A stretch of 64,000 nucleotides of DNA, taken from assembly GCF_022201045.2 (NCBI RefSeq), contig NC_068556.1, positions 24,037,501 through 24,101,500 of the forward strand. The letters run 5' to 3'. Positions 49,442-61,030 of the stretch are shown one piece after another; position 1 is the stretch's first letter; each line of letters opens with the position of its first letter. The notes beneath the pieces are model-generated. The model saw only the letters and a list, made by a program, of their open reading frames with translations, was not told the DNA's origin and made no database searches. The DNA comes from Citrus sinensis. Taxonomy: Eukaryota; Streptophyta; Magnoliopsida; Sapindales; Rutaceae. A program made the position numbers and the translations under genes.

Positions 49442-49773
49442 TGGGAGTATAGGATCTGCTAGTTGTAATATTATTAATGATGGAGGTACCAATTAGGGCT
49501 CCCAAGATGTGGTGGCATGGGGATACAATTGTGGGCGATTTCCTAATTTTCTAGAATTCAGTAACCAATGATAGCATAAATATATGACTAAGTTCTCCCA
49601 CTAGGAATAAATATTTATGAATAGTGAAATAGAAAGTTCCACTCCCTTTCTCACTATTTGCATGTGAAAGTAAATAAAGGACCAGGGTTATATTCTGATT
49701 ATCACCTTTTTTTTTTATGAGAATCCATTCTCAAATTTTGTTTGATAATCACTTACTTGACTGATGATTGTTA

Positions 49774-50039
49774 GAATGTGTTTGGTATTGAGGTTAGGCA
49801 GCTGTAACTTAAAAGTTACGGTATTAAAGTGTTTGGTAAACACTAATTGTTGTAACTTGGAAGTTATGTTGATATAATTTTTTATTTATATGATGAAAAA
49901 TCTATTATATCTTTGATAATTTTATTATTTAAATTTTATATTTACTACATATTATTAACTTTTTTATTTCATAATTACAGTTTTTTTTCTACAGCAGCTG
50001 TAGTTTAAAAGTTACAATACCTTAATTCCAAACATGACC
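49774..50039. mobile_element. Tourist-like MITE (266 bp) in unit 2
   Basis: It starts GAATGTGTTTGGTATTGAGG and ends CCTTAATTCCAAACATGAC(C), flanked by TTA (49771-49773 and 50040-50042). Unit 1 has the uninterrupted sequence GATTGTTAGTGTATTGG near 46125-46141, an exact empty site. It is related along its length to the split MITE at 42682. Confidence 0.88.
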
Positions 50040-50445
50040 TTAGTGTATTGGATCCAAGATAACTTTTCAAATCAATTATACTATTTGTGTTTCAGATTTT
50101 AGACATACATACAGTAAATTTAAGCGGATCAATTGCGCCACCCCCCTAAAAAAGGAAAAAAAAAAAAGGATTTCTTATACATCTTTATCGTGCAACTATG
50201 CACGTCTTAAAATTATTGAGCTTAAATCTTTTCAAAATTTTTACTTCGGAATTCAAGTTTATTACGTTTACGTACTCCTGATCGATGACAATAACATTTG
50301 AAGAACAAATATGAACAGATTGCATTAATATTTTCCACTATTTCATACGCTACAAATGGGGCCTCCCACTGAGCCTGCCAATGCCATAAAAACAAGCTTT
50401 CTTTTCTTCCTTTCGATCGATCGTTTGCTTGGATACAATAGAAAG

Positions 50446-50828
50446 ATGGCTAAAAACTCAAAATGTACGTGTTAGCTTGGTGGCTTTAATGTTTGTACTG
50501 ACGATTGGGACAGCCAATGCCGGAAGCTCTAAAAGATGATTTATCATCCACATGCAACTAATATTATTGCAGAAAGACTGGTGCTACGTTACGTTAAACG
50601 TAACGTATAGCTACACACACAGTAACACACAGTAATAATTTTTATGGTGAGATCTACTACTGTTATTGTGCATTTGTACGTGGCGTTACGCGCAGCGGAA
50701 TCCTTGCAGAAATGTTAGGGGACAGTGCAAGGATTAGTGGCGGCAGTTTGATTGACGCTGAAGCTGCAGCCGCAAGAGTTGAAAAGCAAGTTGCTGGTGG
50801 TAATTTTGATGGTGATGCGAAATCGTGA
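50446..50828 (+). pseudogene. Decayed small secreted protein gene, copy C2
   Basis: The ATG at 50446 (MAKNSK...) runs into a stop. A shifted frame continues with VSLVALMFVLTIGTANAGSS, a typical signal peptide. The remaining Gly/Ala-rich part (SARISGGSLIDAEAAAARVE, ending 50828) is separated from it by the 128-bp MITE. The gene was already damaged in the ancestor, because copy C1 shares the post-signal stop. Confidence 0.5.
50576..50703. mobile_element. 128-bp Mutator-type MITE (palindromic TTACGTT family)
   Basis: Flanked by the 9-bp duplication TTGCAGAAA (50567-50575 and 50704-50712). The homologous position in unit 1 (near 46638-46646) has a single TTGCAGAAA and no insert. The left end contains a perfect palindrome TACGTTACGTT-A-AACGTAACGTA (50585-50607), the same core as the 86-bp element at 14927. 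The terminal inverted repeat (GCTACGTTACG against GCTGCGCGTAACG) is weak. Confidence 0.85.
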
Positions 50829-51611
50829 ATACTGTTTATGAGATTGGTTCTAGGAATAAAAGTGATCTGGGTTTTGCTTATGGAGAACAATTAATTCTAT
50901 GGTGCATAAGACACAAAGATGTGGTGGGCCACGGAATTTTTTTTTTTATTATATATATTAGGTAGATCCCTATAAAGAGGAAAGATATATAAATTCCTAT
51001 GAGAGTAGATTCGAGTTCCAATTATTATTAGGAGATTTTGAATTGCTACTTATATATATATATATGTGGCCGAAGATTTTTTTTTTTAAATAAAAAAAGA
51101 TTTGTAAAAAGTAATAAATTATGATCAATGATAAATGTATACTAGTAATATTAGTAATGGTTGATATGGAATTTTTATTATAAGTAATTCAATACTTTTC
51201 AAGTATATCGCTTAATTTCAAATGAAATGACATTAATTTATTAGTATGATATCAAATGATATAATTAGAATAATAAATAATTTTACAAGTTATGAAATTT
51301 ATCATTTTATAAAATAAATAAGTGCCACGTCAATATCTAAAATAAAATATTGAGATATTAGTTACAAAATCCAATATTATTCTCTCATTAGTAAGAGTCT
51401 GTAAATGTGAATGTGATACGTAAAAAGTAGCTTCATTTTCTAAGATACTATCAAATTCCTGTAGCATAAGGCTAAAGCCCAAAGTACAAATACCAAAGTT
51501 AACAAGCTTAAATTAAGGAAGAATGCTAAATCGGTGGCTAGTTAGAACCACTCGAATCAAGTACATTTTTGGTTTCCTAAACTGGAATCAACTTCTTGCT
51601 AAAAGTAACAT

Positions 51612-53404
51612 TTACACCCAAGCTGGTAGCCAATTCTTGCCATCTACAAAATCAATGGACATGAACTTTTCTGCTTCTTGATCACTAAGTTGTTTCGACC
51701 ATGGGACCCGGTGCTTTGCCTCAGCTCCCGGTCCATGGCACCGGTACTCTGCCTGGAATAGGTTGCTGTTTCAATTCACAACATCAAGATTTTAGAGAAA
51801 ATTAAAATTAAAATTACTAATGCTAAATCTTCAAATTGATGTGATTTAGTATCATTTTTTTTCTGAGAAAATGGAATTAAATTCCTTACTCTGTGCTGCC
51901 AACATAGCTCCAATTTGTCCAGCCATGGGGCACAATGGTCCTAGACAAGTAGGTCTTGGCAAAAACTACCCTTGAATAGGCACCTTTGGCTCTTCCCAAA
52001 TACACATCACCAGTTCCATAGACTTTGCCTTCAATAAACACAAATCCACTATTATCAGTGTTATCTTCTCTATTTTGAGCTGTGATAGAACCATGAATCT
52101 TTACTCTCTTGTCATCTATCACAAAGATCTCACAGTTCTGCAATCAGCAAGTGAAAATCCAAAATTATTTCTATAATTAACTTGCTTAAATTGTGATCCA
52201 AAAATGGAATATTAGCTGTCTAGCTGAGTTACCTGGAAAATGGACCTGCCGCGGCCGAAGATGAAATCGATTGAGCCCTGGATGTAGCAATTGTGATAGT
52301 AGTGCCTGCCTTTGTAATCGAAGAGAGTGTTGTGGGTACTGTAAAATGCACAGTGGTAAAATGCATTCATATCTGCACCCACAAACGCTGCCACTGACTG
52401 ATTTTGCGAGGTAAATGCAACTCCCGTAGGTGCCTCATTCTGTGCCCAAAAAATATGAAAAAAATAAAATATAACTATGGGTTACGTTCTTCTTCTTCTT
52501 CTTCTAATTAATCTGAGTATATCTACAGTGCAGTGCAAGTCCTTTTTGTGCCAATGCCTTGCTCTCTTCATTAAAAACCTCTAGTTTTCTGTTACATGGT
52601 TACACGCTATTGTTGACCATAAGTTTTACGGTAATGGACATTATATATGATAAGTTGGGGGACATAAACAAAAACTTGAGAGTTCAACAATGAAAAGTTT
52701 CAAAAACTTGAGCTATTTCGATGGAGAAGAGAGGCAGGAGCATTGTACTGTAAAGATAGTTCTCAAATAATTTTAGAAATCTTCAACGTTGAATGATGTT
52801 GTTTAAATAGTTTAAGGGGGTAAAATAAAAAAAAAAATTTCATGCACCTTGAAGCTGATACCAAAGGCAATGAAGTGGGGAGCTTCAACGGAGAATGTAG
52901 CAGAGTCCTTATTGTTAGTAGCACTTTGCGACCAAACAATGGCCGTTTTCCCCTTTCCATTTCCTCTCATGAATATGTAGGGCTTGTCCTCTGGTATGTA
53001 CACCTTCTCTCTAAAGGCCAAAATTGAATTAACAAATGTATCAGTGTGTTAACTTATCCGCAATTGCAGCAAACATAATAAGTACGGAGAATTGAGAGGA
53101 AAATAAATAAACTAAATTACCTGTAAACGCCTTTTCGAACATGGATAATGATCCAGTTAGGGTTCCCTTTAGGAACCGCATTGATGGCATCTTGTATGGA
53201 TTTAAAGTCCCCGTCGCCATTGATGTCAACTTTGATTGTCCGGTTGGTGTTCAGTTTTTCTGTCAATAGAGGAGCATCAAACACAGTTTTCTTGGTCAAG
53301 CTATAGACACGATCGGAGAAACAAGTGAGTTGGAGAAAAAGAATTACACCGGCTACGTTAATTAATCGAAAAAATCTCCAAGGAAGCAAATAAGAGGACG
53401 ACAT
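51612..53404 (-). CDS. Pectinesterase-like protein (atypical active site)
   Basis: A secreted CE8 family protein; typical members de-esterify cell-wall homogalacturonan. Five exons on the minus strand: 53121-53404, 52848-53010, 52233-52439, 51890-52137 and 51612-51765; 1056 nt, 351 aa. The N-terminus has a hydrophobic segment (about residues 12-28) as signal or anchor, with no inhibitor-like PRO region. Family motifs are GDFKSIQDAI, GVYREKVYI, Gln163 (NQSVAAF), Asp207 (GSIDFIFG) and Arg267 (LGRAKGAYSRVVF). The usual Gln-Asp of the QDTL motif is His185-Asn186 (HNTLFD), and the Trp of LGRPW is Lys269. The same HNTLFD pattern occurs, as I recall, in an Arabidopsis clade including PME29, so these are clade features rather than mutations. 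Activity is uncertain. Confidence 0.93.
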
Positions 53405-54941
53405 TATGAAATTGCGGGATATTGAAAGGATTATGTGAGAGATCGTTGCGAAAGAATTGAGAGATCTTCAAGATGTTATTTAGGGGAGTGGTTTTTTTGG
53501 AAGTTAAAATTGGATGTCAATAAATTGGCGCGGAAAAGTCTGCTAGGTGGGTACTCACTATTTTGGAGGGCCTCCAGTAGATTCTATGTGGGGCTTAAAT
53601 CTTTTGAATTGAGAGTTATTGAATTTTTGTGATAAAAGATGCCAAGAGTTGAAATTAGTTTTAGAATTGAAAGAACTAAAACAAGTACACCCATAAAAAG
53701 GAACCCTTTTATTAGTTCATTTTGAGGTTGAGAAACAAATTTCCAAAGAAAGTGTTCTGCTGGAATGGATGATAATGATATAGTTTTAAGTTAAAAGGCT
53801 CATCGTACTAAGAAACTTTCATATGTGCTACCAACAACATGTCATATGTGTGGCATATGAAGTCTTTCAAAAGGGCCACAATGGAGCTTGTGGGTGGACT
53901 TAAATGATGAAGCTTCAATGGGAGTGGAGCTTGTGGGTGAACTGGCCCAAAACATCCGTGGGTGAACAGTGAACTGGCCGAACCGAAAGGCTGAATACAC
54001 CCCAAATTAAAGACACACAAGAACCCTGGTGATCCTATTTTGTAACCATCACTCGCGGTGACAACTGCCAAATTCCCGCATTTAGTCTTTTCTTGAATTC
54101 TGTTATGTCTCCATCATCATACTACATTTTTGTTTTAATAATATAATTCATCCATTACTATGACTCTGTGAGTTTTACTTTGGACGGTAGTTAGTTGGTA
54201 AAAGAAATAAATGCTTACATGATTCATTTCACAATCTTGTCAACCCCCCCAAGCGATAAGAAATGGCGACTTGCCTTCCCATTTAATTTCTTATTAAGAG
54301 TCTTGATTTTTAAGGGAATATTTGGGACGAAAGTACAGTGAATGACCACTGGCTAGAAACTGTATTTTTTTAGGAATGCATTAAATTTCAAGGATGCTAG
54401 TTACTCACTTTTGAATGTTGATAGTAAGTTAGGTCTCCTGGTGGTTGAAAAAATTAAAACGTTTCTGTTCTCTCTTAACAAACCAGCAGCTCTGTTTCTG
54501 GTATTTTCATAAGCTGCTGGTGATTTTGCAGGGCATTCAATGTTTTTTTTTTTTTTTAAATGTCATATACAATTTGATTTTACGAGGAGAGTTCAAATAT
54601 TTCGCCCTAATAAAGGTGAGAATCGTGAGATGTACACCACATCATAAATATTTACAAATTTACAAGCAAGATAAATTTTTTACACACTCTTTCATGATGG
54701 GAGATTCTTACCATCCAGCCAATAAATATAATGCTGACTTTTGAATACAACATAATGTTCTCACTAGATTCTGCTTTGCCTAATAACGCACCAAATTTTT
54801 TACACACTGTGGGGTATAGATTTCATTCATAAATACCCCATACTCGTCTGTTGGCAGCTGAAGTTTGTTGTTTCTTCTCTTATTAATTTCACCCACACAG
54901 CCAACATTGCTACAGTATAAGTACACCTTCTCTACACATGC
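53405..54941. other. Divergent intergenic region between pectinesterase and GDSL genes
   Basis: It should hold both promoters, since the two genes are transcribed away from each other. No conserved gene is seen. A direct repeat GGAGCTTGTGGGTG occurs at 53883 and 53926. Confidence 0.5.
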
Positions 54942-54949
54942 TATAAATA
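54942..54949 (+). promoter_or_regulatory. TATA box of the GDSL gene
   Basis: TATAAATA lies 80 bp before the ATG at 55029, followed by a C/T-rich leader with no intervening ATG after about 54960. Confidence 0.65.
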
Positions 54950-55028
54950 TATATGTACATTGAGTTCTTCACACTCTTGCAAATCTTCTTTAGCCCCACA
55001 AGTTCAAAACTAATTCCCCAATTGCATC

Positions 55029-57017
55029 ATGTCTAGTCTTTCTCAAGTACTGACATTCTTGTTCTTGTTGAAGAACTGCTTTGCAGCTTATGATATTCCC
55101 GCAAATTTTGTTTTTGGTGACTCCTTAGTTGATGTGGGAAACAACAACTACATTGTGTCGCTCTCCAAGGCTAATTATGTACCAAATGGGATAGATTTCG
55201 GGGTGCCAACGGGTCGATACACCAATGGAAGAACAATTGTTGACATTATAGGCAAGTTTTGTTTCTCCTCTGCTTGATTCTTTCTGCACCAATCCTTCTT
55301 TGAAATGACCATATTAACACGTTTGTAATTTTCATTCCTTTTAACAGGACAAGAATTGGGTTTCAAAGGGTTCAGTCCTCCTTACTTGGCTCCCACAACA
55401 AGAGGAAATTCGATCCTCCAAGGCGTCAATTATGCTTCTGGTGGAGGTGGAATTCTAAATCAAACTGGCAAGATCTTCGTAAGGATTCTGATTCATTTTT
55501 CTGAAGAAACTTAATGTGTTTTAAGATTCAAAAGTTTACAGGCTATCAGATACCTACAATTAGAAATCTGCCGAGGTTTTGCTTAAATAGTTCTATTGCG
55601 GCTAAGTTTGAGTCCACAGCGGGCCCGGATCTGCCTACAAACAAAAATTTAGAAGAAATCGTCGCCCACAAGTGTCTTTGTTGCTTACAAGAAGTTGCAC
55701 ACATTAATTCTTCTCTCCTATCTACTATACTACAAATATAACAGTTAGCCATTGGCCAATTAAATGCATTAAATCTGTCTAATATATAAAATTTATGTAA
55801 TTTTGCATGTACAGGGTGGCCGAATCAACATGGATGCCCAGTTAGATAATTTTGCAAATACAAGGCAAGATATTATCTCAACCATAGGTGAGCCTGCAAC
55901 TCTACAGCTTTTACGAAGGTCTTTGTTCTCAGTGACAATGGGCTCCAATGATTTCATCAACAATTACTTCACGCCTGTCCTCTCAGCCGCTGTGCAAAAA
56001 TTGGTTTCCCCAGATTTTTTCGTCGCAGCCATGATTGCAAGATTTCGGATGCAGCTTACCGTAAATTAATTTTCTCACAACTCTCGATTTTCAGTTTCAC
56101 TGCATTTGTTTAATTGAAATGTTAAAAATCAACAAATTTGAATTTCTCTGCAGAGACTTTATAATTTGGGTGCCAGAAAAATTATTGTGGCAAATGTTGG
56201 TCCTGTTGGGTGCATTCCATATCAGAGGGACACGAATCCATCGGCCGGAGAAAGCTGTGTTAGTTTGCCGAATCAAATGGCTCGGTTATTTAACACAGAG
56301 TTGAAGGGCCTTATTGCAGAGCTTACCACATCTCTTCAGGAATCAAAGTTTGTTTATTCCGATGTTTATCGCATTGTAGCCGACATCCTGGAAAACTACA
56401 GATCATATGGTAGGCATTTTGTGAATCCTTTCTCGTCTTACATTTTAGTTTGGAACAGCTCCAGGCTCCAGGATCCTGTCAGACTCTTCAAAGCTTAAGG
56501 CTTTAAACCTAAAACTGTCTTCATGCTTGTTTAGGATTGAGATGTCAAATGGGTGCTTGGTAAGAACGTCTTCTGGTTTACAAAATGAAGATTTGAACTA
56601 GACTCATAAATATATATATCAATGTTTTATCTATACGAAATTGAGGTGGAGTGAATTTTAATCCATATGCAAATTGTGAGAAGAAACCACTAGCTCTCTA
56701 TGAGATCAATGTCACTTTGGTTATCGTGCACAGCAACTACGTTCTAAATTTATGTGATTTCCTCTTAAAAGAAGCTTTGTTCATTTATCGCAGGTTTTGA
56801 GATTGCAAATTCTTCTTGCTGCTATGTTGCTGGGACCCATGGAGGGCTGATCCCCTGTGGTCCATCGTCTAAAGTTTGCAGTGATAGATCAAAGTATGTG
56901 TTCTGGGATCCGTATCATCCATCTGAAGCTACTAATATCATCATAGCAAAACGACTTTTGGATGGTGATTCTGATGATATCTCACCGATGAACGTTCGGC
57001 AACTGGCTCAAGTTTGA
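55029..57017 (+). CDS. GDSL esterase/lipase
   Basis: A secreted SGNH hydrolase of the plant GDSL family. Five exons: 55029-55251, 55348-55478, 55815-56060, 56154-56409 and 56794-57017; 1080 nt, 359 aa, a normal family length. A signal peptide (residues 1-20, MSSLSQVLTFLFLLKNCFAA) precedes block I FVFGDSLVDVGNNNY (nucleophile Ser32). Block II is NYASGGGGI, block III GSNDFINNY, and block V has the catalytic pair in FWDPYHPSEA (Asp324, His327). Intron 1 uses a GC donor (AG then GCAAGT at 55252). Only this junction keeps the frame (DIIGQELGFKG). The closest Arabidopsis relatives are, as I recall, At4g16220/At4g16230, neighbours of ECHIA, matching the gene order here. The substrate is unknown. Confidence 0.95.
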
Positions 57018-59690
57018 TGTGGTTGCAAGATAAAACATTCTATTTTTGTAATTTGATAGGTCAACACTATTAATTTTATATTATTTTACAATTTATTGAG
57101 ACCCAAAACGAATAAAAATAATAAGAATATAAGAATTTCAATATTTAAGAATTGAAGTACCAATTTTATAAGCATATGATTTCTCATACATTTACATTTG
57201 TTATTAATTGAAGATTCACTGGTAGAAGCATTTCGACTATAATCATAGCTGACAACTAAATTAAAAGAAAGGAGATATTTTTACTATATAAATTACTTTA
57301 AAGTTTGAACACTTGTTACTCTATATAGTTGTATACTAAATTTTTAAAAAAAAATTAAATTTTACTTTGTACACTCTTTAGAAAAAAAAAAAATCCTTAC
57401 TATGCAGCACATTTAATTTTAAGAGATTTGACACATATTTACAACAATATAATTAAACTTGTAAACAAAATATTTAAAACAATTTTAGATACTAAATTTT
57501 TTGTTTATTTCTACCTAATATTAGATTTTGCATCCTCTTTTTTTTTTTAGAGAGCATCCAAAGCAACTTTCAATAATAACGTAATAATAAAAAAAAAGGT
57601 TGATCTATAAATACTACCAAAAAAAGAAGAGGGGAAGGAGGACTACGCTTCAAATGATCTGGTTCATCATTACACTGCAAAAGAGAACGTGTTTTCCTAG
57701 ATTTTTTTTTTAATGATGCTCTTGTAGACTTCGCTTAAATAAAAATTAATATTTTACACTAAAGTCCATTTTGTTTGACAAATTTTCAATTAAACTACTA
57801 CTTGTGGATGGGTATAGGTTGAGTTGGATAAAATTTGCGAAAATTCAATCCAGGCCATAGTTGAATGGGTTGAGATAAAATCAACCCAACCAAATTAAAT
57901 AAATATGTTTAACCCAATTCAATCCAACCCTTAAATCATCAAGTTGGGTTAGGTTGATTGGGTTAAAGATTAAATAAAACTAAAGTAAAATAAAGGAAAG
58001 ATATAAAACTTGAAATGAAATTTATTAAAATCAAATATAACTCTACTAAACATGAAAATTTCATTCACTGTAGAGGGTACAATAAAGAAAGCTAAAAAAT
58101 CAGCTATCTTAAAATTAAGAAAATTTCGACAATGTGCTTATGGACTTTATTCTCGGCTTTCCGCTTCTCTTTTTTTAATTTTAAATTTAGACTCTTTAGA
58201 TAGTTAGCTAGCATCACATTGAGTAACAAAATGAAAGTGATAAATAATTATGTACTGTTAAGTGTTTACTAAAAAATAAAAAGAAATTGAAACCAATTTA
58301 CTTTCAAAATTATACTTGTAAGATAATATATTTACTTATACGAGAGATTGATTTTAGTTTTAGAATTAGAGTCTATAGTTGCAAATACAAGAGTGAATGG
58401 TCTCTTTTTGTAAAAATATAAAAAAAATTAAAATTAGGTTAGCTTTTTAGATCTTTAGGATTTTATAATTGAAAATAAACATATCGTCGTCATCATCTTC
58501 ATTATTATTATTATTTAATGGGTTGGATTGAGTTAAACGAATTTATTATAATTAACCCAACCCAAATAATTAGGTTAAAAAATTGACTCAATTAACTCAC
58601 AATAATCTACTTAACTTATCAAAATTAGATTGGGTTGAATTGGGTTTGTCCGCCCCTACTGCTGGTTGCCAAAATGCATCAACTTTTAGTTTTTGTTTCA
58701 AGTAATGCTAGGATTTCTAATATTTCAACCTCAACTAAAGTTCTACCTAATAGAACATTCATCTATTGAATAGTAGAATATTAATTTTATGAGTTATAAA
58801 ATTCATCTTTCAATAAATTAATGACATATAACATTAAACTCAAGTTAGAACTCAAATAACAATATTGTTTAGTTTTTGATACTTAAATAGCGACCATATT
58901 GATTTTGAAGTTAACAAAAGCAAAAATATCATTTTTACCTATAGGTAGAGAAATGTTGTAAGGGATGGCAATAGGGAGGAAAGAGGAGAGGGCTGGGATC
59001 AACATCCCTGTATCCATCTGATATTGTATTTATACCCCCGTACCCTCCCTCTTCCCTTCAAAATTGCTTGAGGAGAGGGGTATGGGGATTCCCTAGGTAT
59101 TCAATTCCTGAATAATTGATACTTTTATTTTTCGAACTTGATTTAATTATATTAAGGTAAAAATATATAATCGAATTACCAATACAAAAACATCAAAATA
59201 AAATAAATAAATAAAAATTATTTCCATTAAACTAAGTCAATATTATCAAAATTACAAGATCGTCTATGAAATTAAGTAAAACTAGAGCTTTAAAGTTGAA
59301 CACATCCACAAAAATCACGTGGTATTTTTTTTTATAAAGAAAAATATTAGGAAGTGGGTAAAGTCTAAGTCAGTTTTTTAGCCCCTACTTCCTCAAGGAC
59401 TCGAACTTAGGTGGTCAGCTAAATAAAGTTGCTTGAAAAATATCGGTCACATGTTATAAATCATTAACAAAATTATCTTTATAAATCTTCAAATATTTAT
59501 ATTAACTGTTATTTATATTATTTTTATATTTAATGAGATTTATTATTTTCATACATATATTACAATTTAGATTTAAAAGTATTTATTAAAATTTTAAAAG
59601 AAATAAAATAAAAATTAGGATGGGAATAAGAATGTCACTAAATTTTATCCTCTAATGAGATATTATGTATAAATTGTCCTAGTTTCCATA
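57018..59690. other. Intergenic region with degenerate nonautonomous elements
   Basis: No gene is seen. At about 57790-58665 the two ends carry TGGGTTGGGTT-type sequence in opposite orientations (ACCCAACC near 57890 and 58556, GGGTTGAATTGGG near 58632), suggesting an old inverted-repeat element. GGGATGGCAATAGGGAGG (58972-58989) resembles the end of a widespread plant nonautonomous element. Confidence 0.45.
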
Positions 59691-59694
59691 GAAA

Positions 59695-61019
59695 TTTCTA
59701 TCATCCCCAAACATCGTTAAGACAACAATTTCGTGAATTGCCAAAGATGAAATTGGAAAGACTGATGATCTTCTCTGATTGAGGAATCAGAATCCAGAAT
59801 CGGAATTATTGAAAGTGTTTATTTTGCAAAATGGAGATAAGAATCAAAATCAGAATTGTGGGGTTCAGTCGAAGTTGGGAATCAATCTCCGATTCCCAGG
59901 ATGGATCATTCCCCCCACCCCCACTCCCACCCAAAATAAAAAATGGTTATTTTATCCTCAGTTAAAAAAAATTATTATAATTAATTAATTAATTAATCTA
60001 ATTATTCTAATTAATTAAAAAATTTTGAATTTATTATTATTATTGATAATTTTTTAAATTAATTAATATATATTATTAACAATAATTAATAATAATTTTT
60101 GAATAAATAATCATAATAATTAAAATATAAAATAATAATTATGATAATGGTTCATTAAATACTTTTTAACGATTTATTACAATTTAATTAATTTCGATTC
60201 CGATTCTAAAACAAAGTAAACATATTATGGTAATTCAGATCATTTCAATTTTGATTCTTGTAATTCAAGTAGATAACTTATTTTAAATTTCTATTCTTTA
60301 TTATTATTTTAATGTATTTCAATTGCTACCCGGGTAATTTTTAAAAACCTCCCCTGAAGTTTGGGCTTGTTGCAAGTAGACGGCGAGAATTGATTTATTT
60401 GTAAAAAACTCTCTACCGTCAGTTAATTTTAACATTGACCGTTAGTTAACTGTGCAAAGACAATATTACCCTTAACAATAGTTTGTAGACGGAAATAGCT
60501 AAAAAAAAAAACCAAGATTATTGGCTATTTTACCCTCTTTAAATTATTGATATTTTCTTAAAGTTCCTACAAAAAAAATAAAATTAAAAACTTGAAAAAT
60601 CCTCTTTAAATTATTGATATTTCCTTAAAGTTCCTACAAAAAAGATAAAATAAAAAACTTGAAAATGAAATAGTCATAATCGTTACCTATGATATTGTAA
60701 ATCTTTGGAATTGACAAGGATAAAATTGTCAAAAAATAGGGTTTGTGCTTTTCGCGCCAACAATTTTAGTTTTTTTTTTAGTTATGTTAGTTTACAAACT
60801 ATGGTTAAGGGCAATATTGTCTTTGCACAGTCAACTAACGGTCAATGTTAAAATTAATTGACGGTAGGAGATTTTTTACAAATAAATAGATTCTCGTCAT
60901 CTACTTGCAACAAGCCCAAACCTCAGGGGAGGTTTTTAAAAATTACCCATTGCTACCCATTCCGCTTCGAATTAGTAAACGCACGCCATGAATTTAGACA
61001 TTTTTGCAACGAGTGGTTT
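59695..61019. mobile_element. AT-rich repeat related to the 61-62.5 kb foldback, split by a MULE
   Basis: GATTCTAAAACAAAGTAAAC, CATTTCAATTTTGATTC and AATTCAAGTAGATAA (60195-60280) align with the arms of the foldback at 61031-62549. On the left, AATCAGAATCCAGAATCGG and AGAATCAAAATCAGAAT (59786-59855) are in the reverse sense. The element is interrupted at 60332-60948. Exact ends are not defined. Confidence 0.45.
60332..60948. mobile_element. 617-bp Mutator-like MITE with ~160-bp terminal inverted repeats
   Basis: Flanked by a perfect 10-bp duplication ATTGCTACCC (60322-60331 and 60949-60958). It starts GGGTAATTTTTAAAAACCTC and ends with the exact reverse complement of that 20-mer. The inverted repeats continue for about 160 bp at roughly 90% identity, judged by eye. 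The GGGTAATTTTTAAAAACCTCC terminus is of the plant MULE type. The core has a tandem duplication of about 70 bp (CTCTTTAAATTATTGATATT at 60535 and 60602). No transposase is encoded. Confidence 0.92.
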
Positions 61020-61030
61020 ATTTAAAGGAT

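Larger units (their letters stand above)
47648..51597. repeat. Tandem duplication, unit 2
   Basis: Second copy of the cluster (see unit 1). It carries two insertions absent from unit 1, where the empty sites are intact: a 266-bp Tourist-like MITE (49774-50039) and a 128-bp MITE (50576-50703). The unit ends 14 bp from the pectinesterase stop codon. The pectinesterase 3' flank was therefore inside the duplicated block, and an orphan copy of it sits just before 47648. Confidence 0.9.

Noticed and set aside
59380-59430. GGACTCGAACTTAGG resembling an inverted SINE B-box
   Set aside because: No complete SINE head or poly-A tail was found; too short to call.
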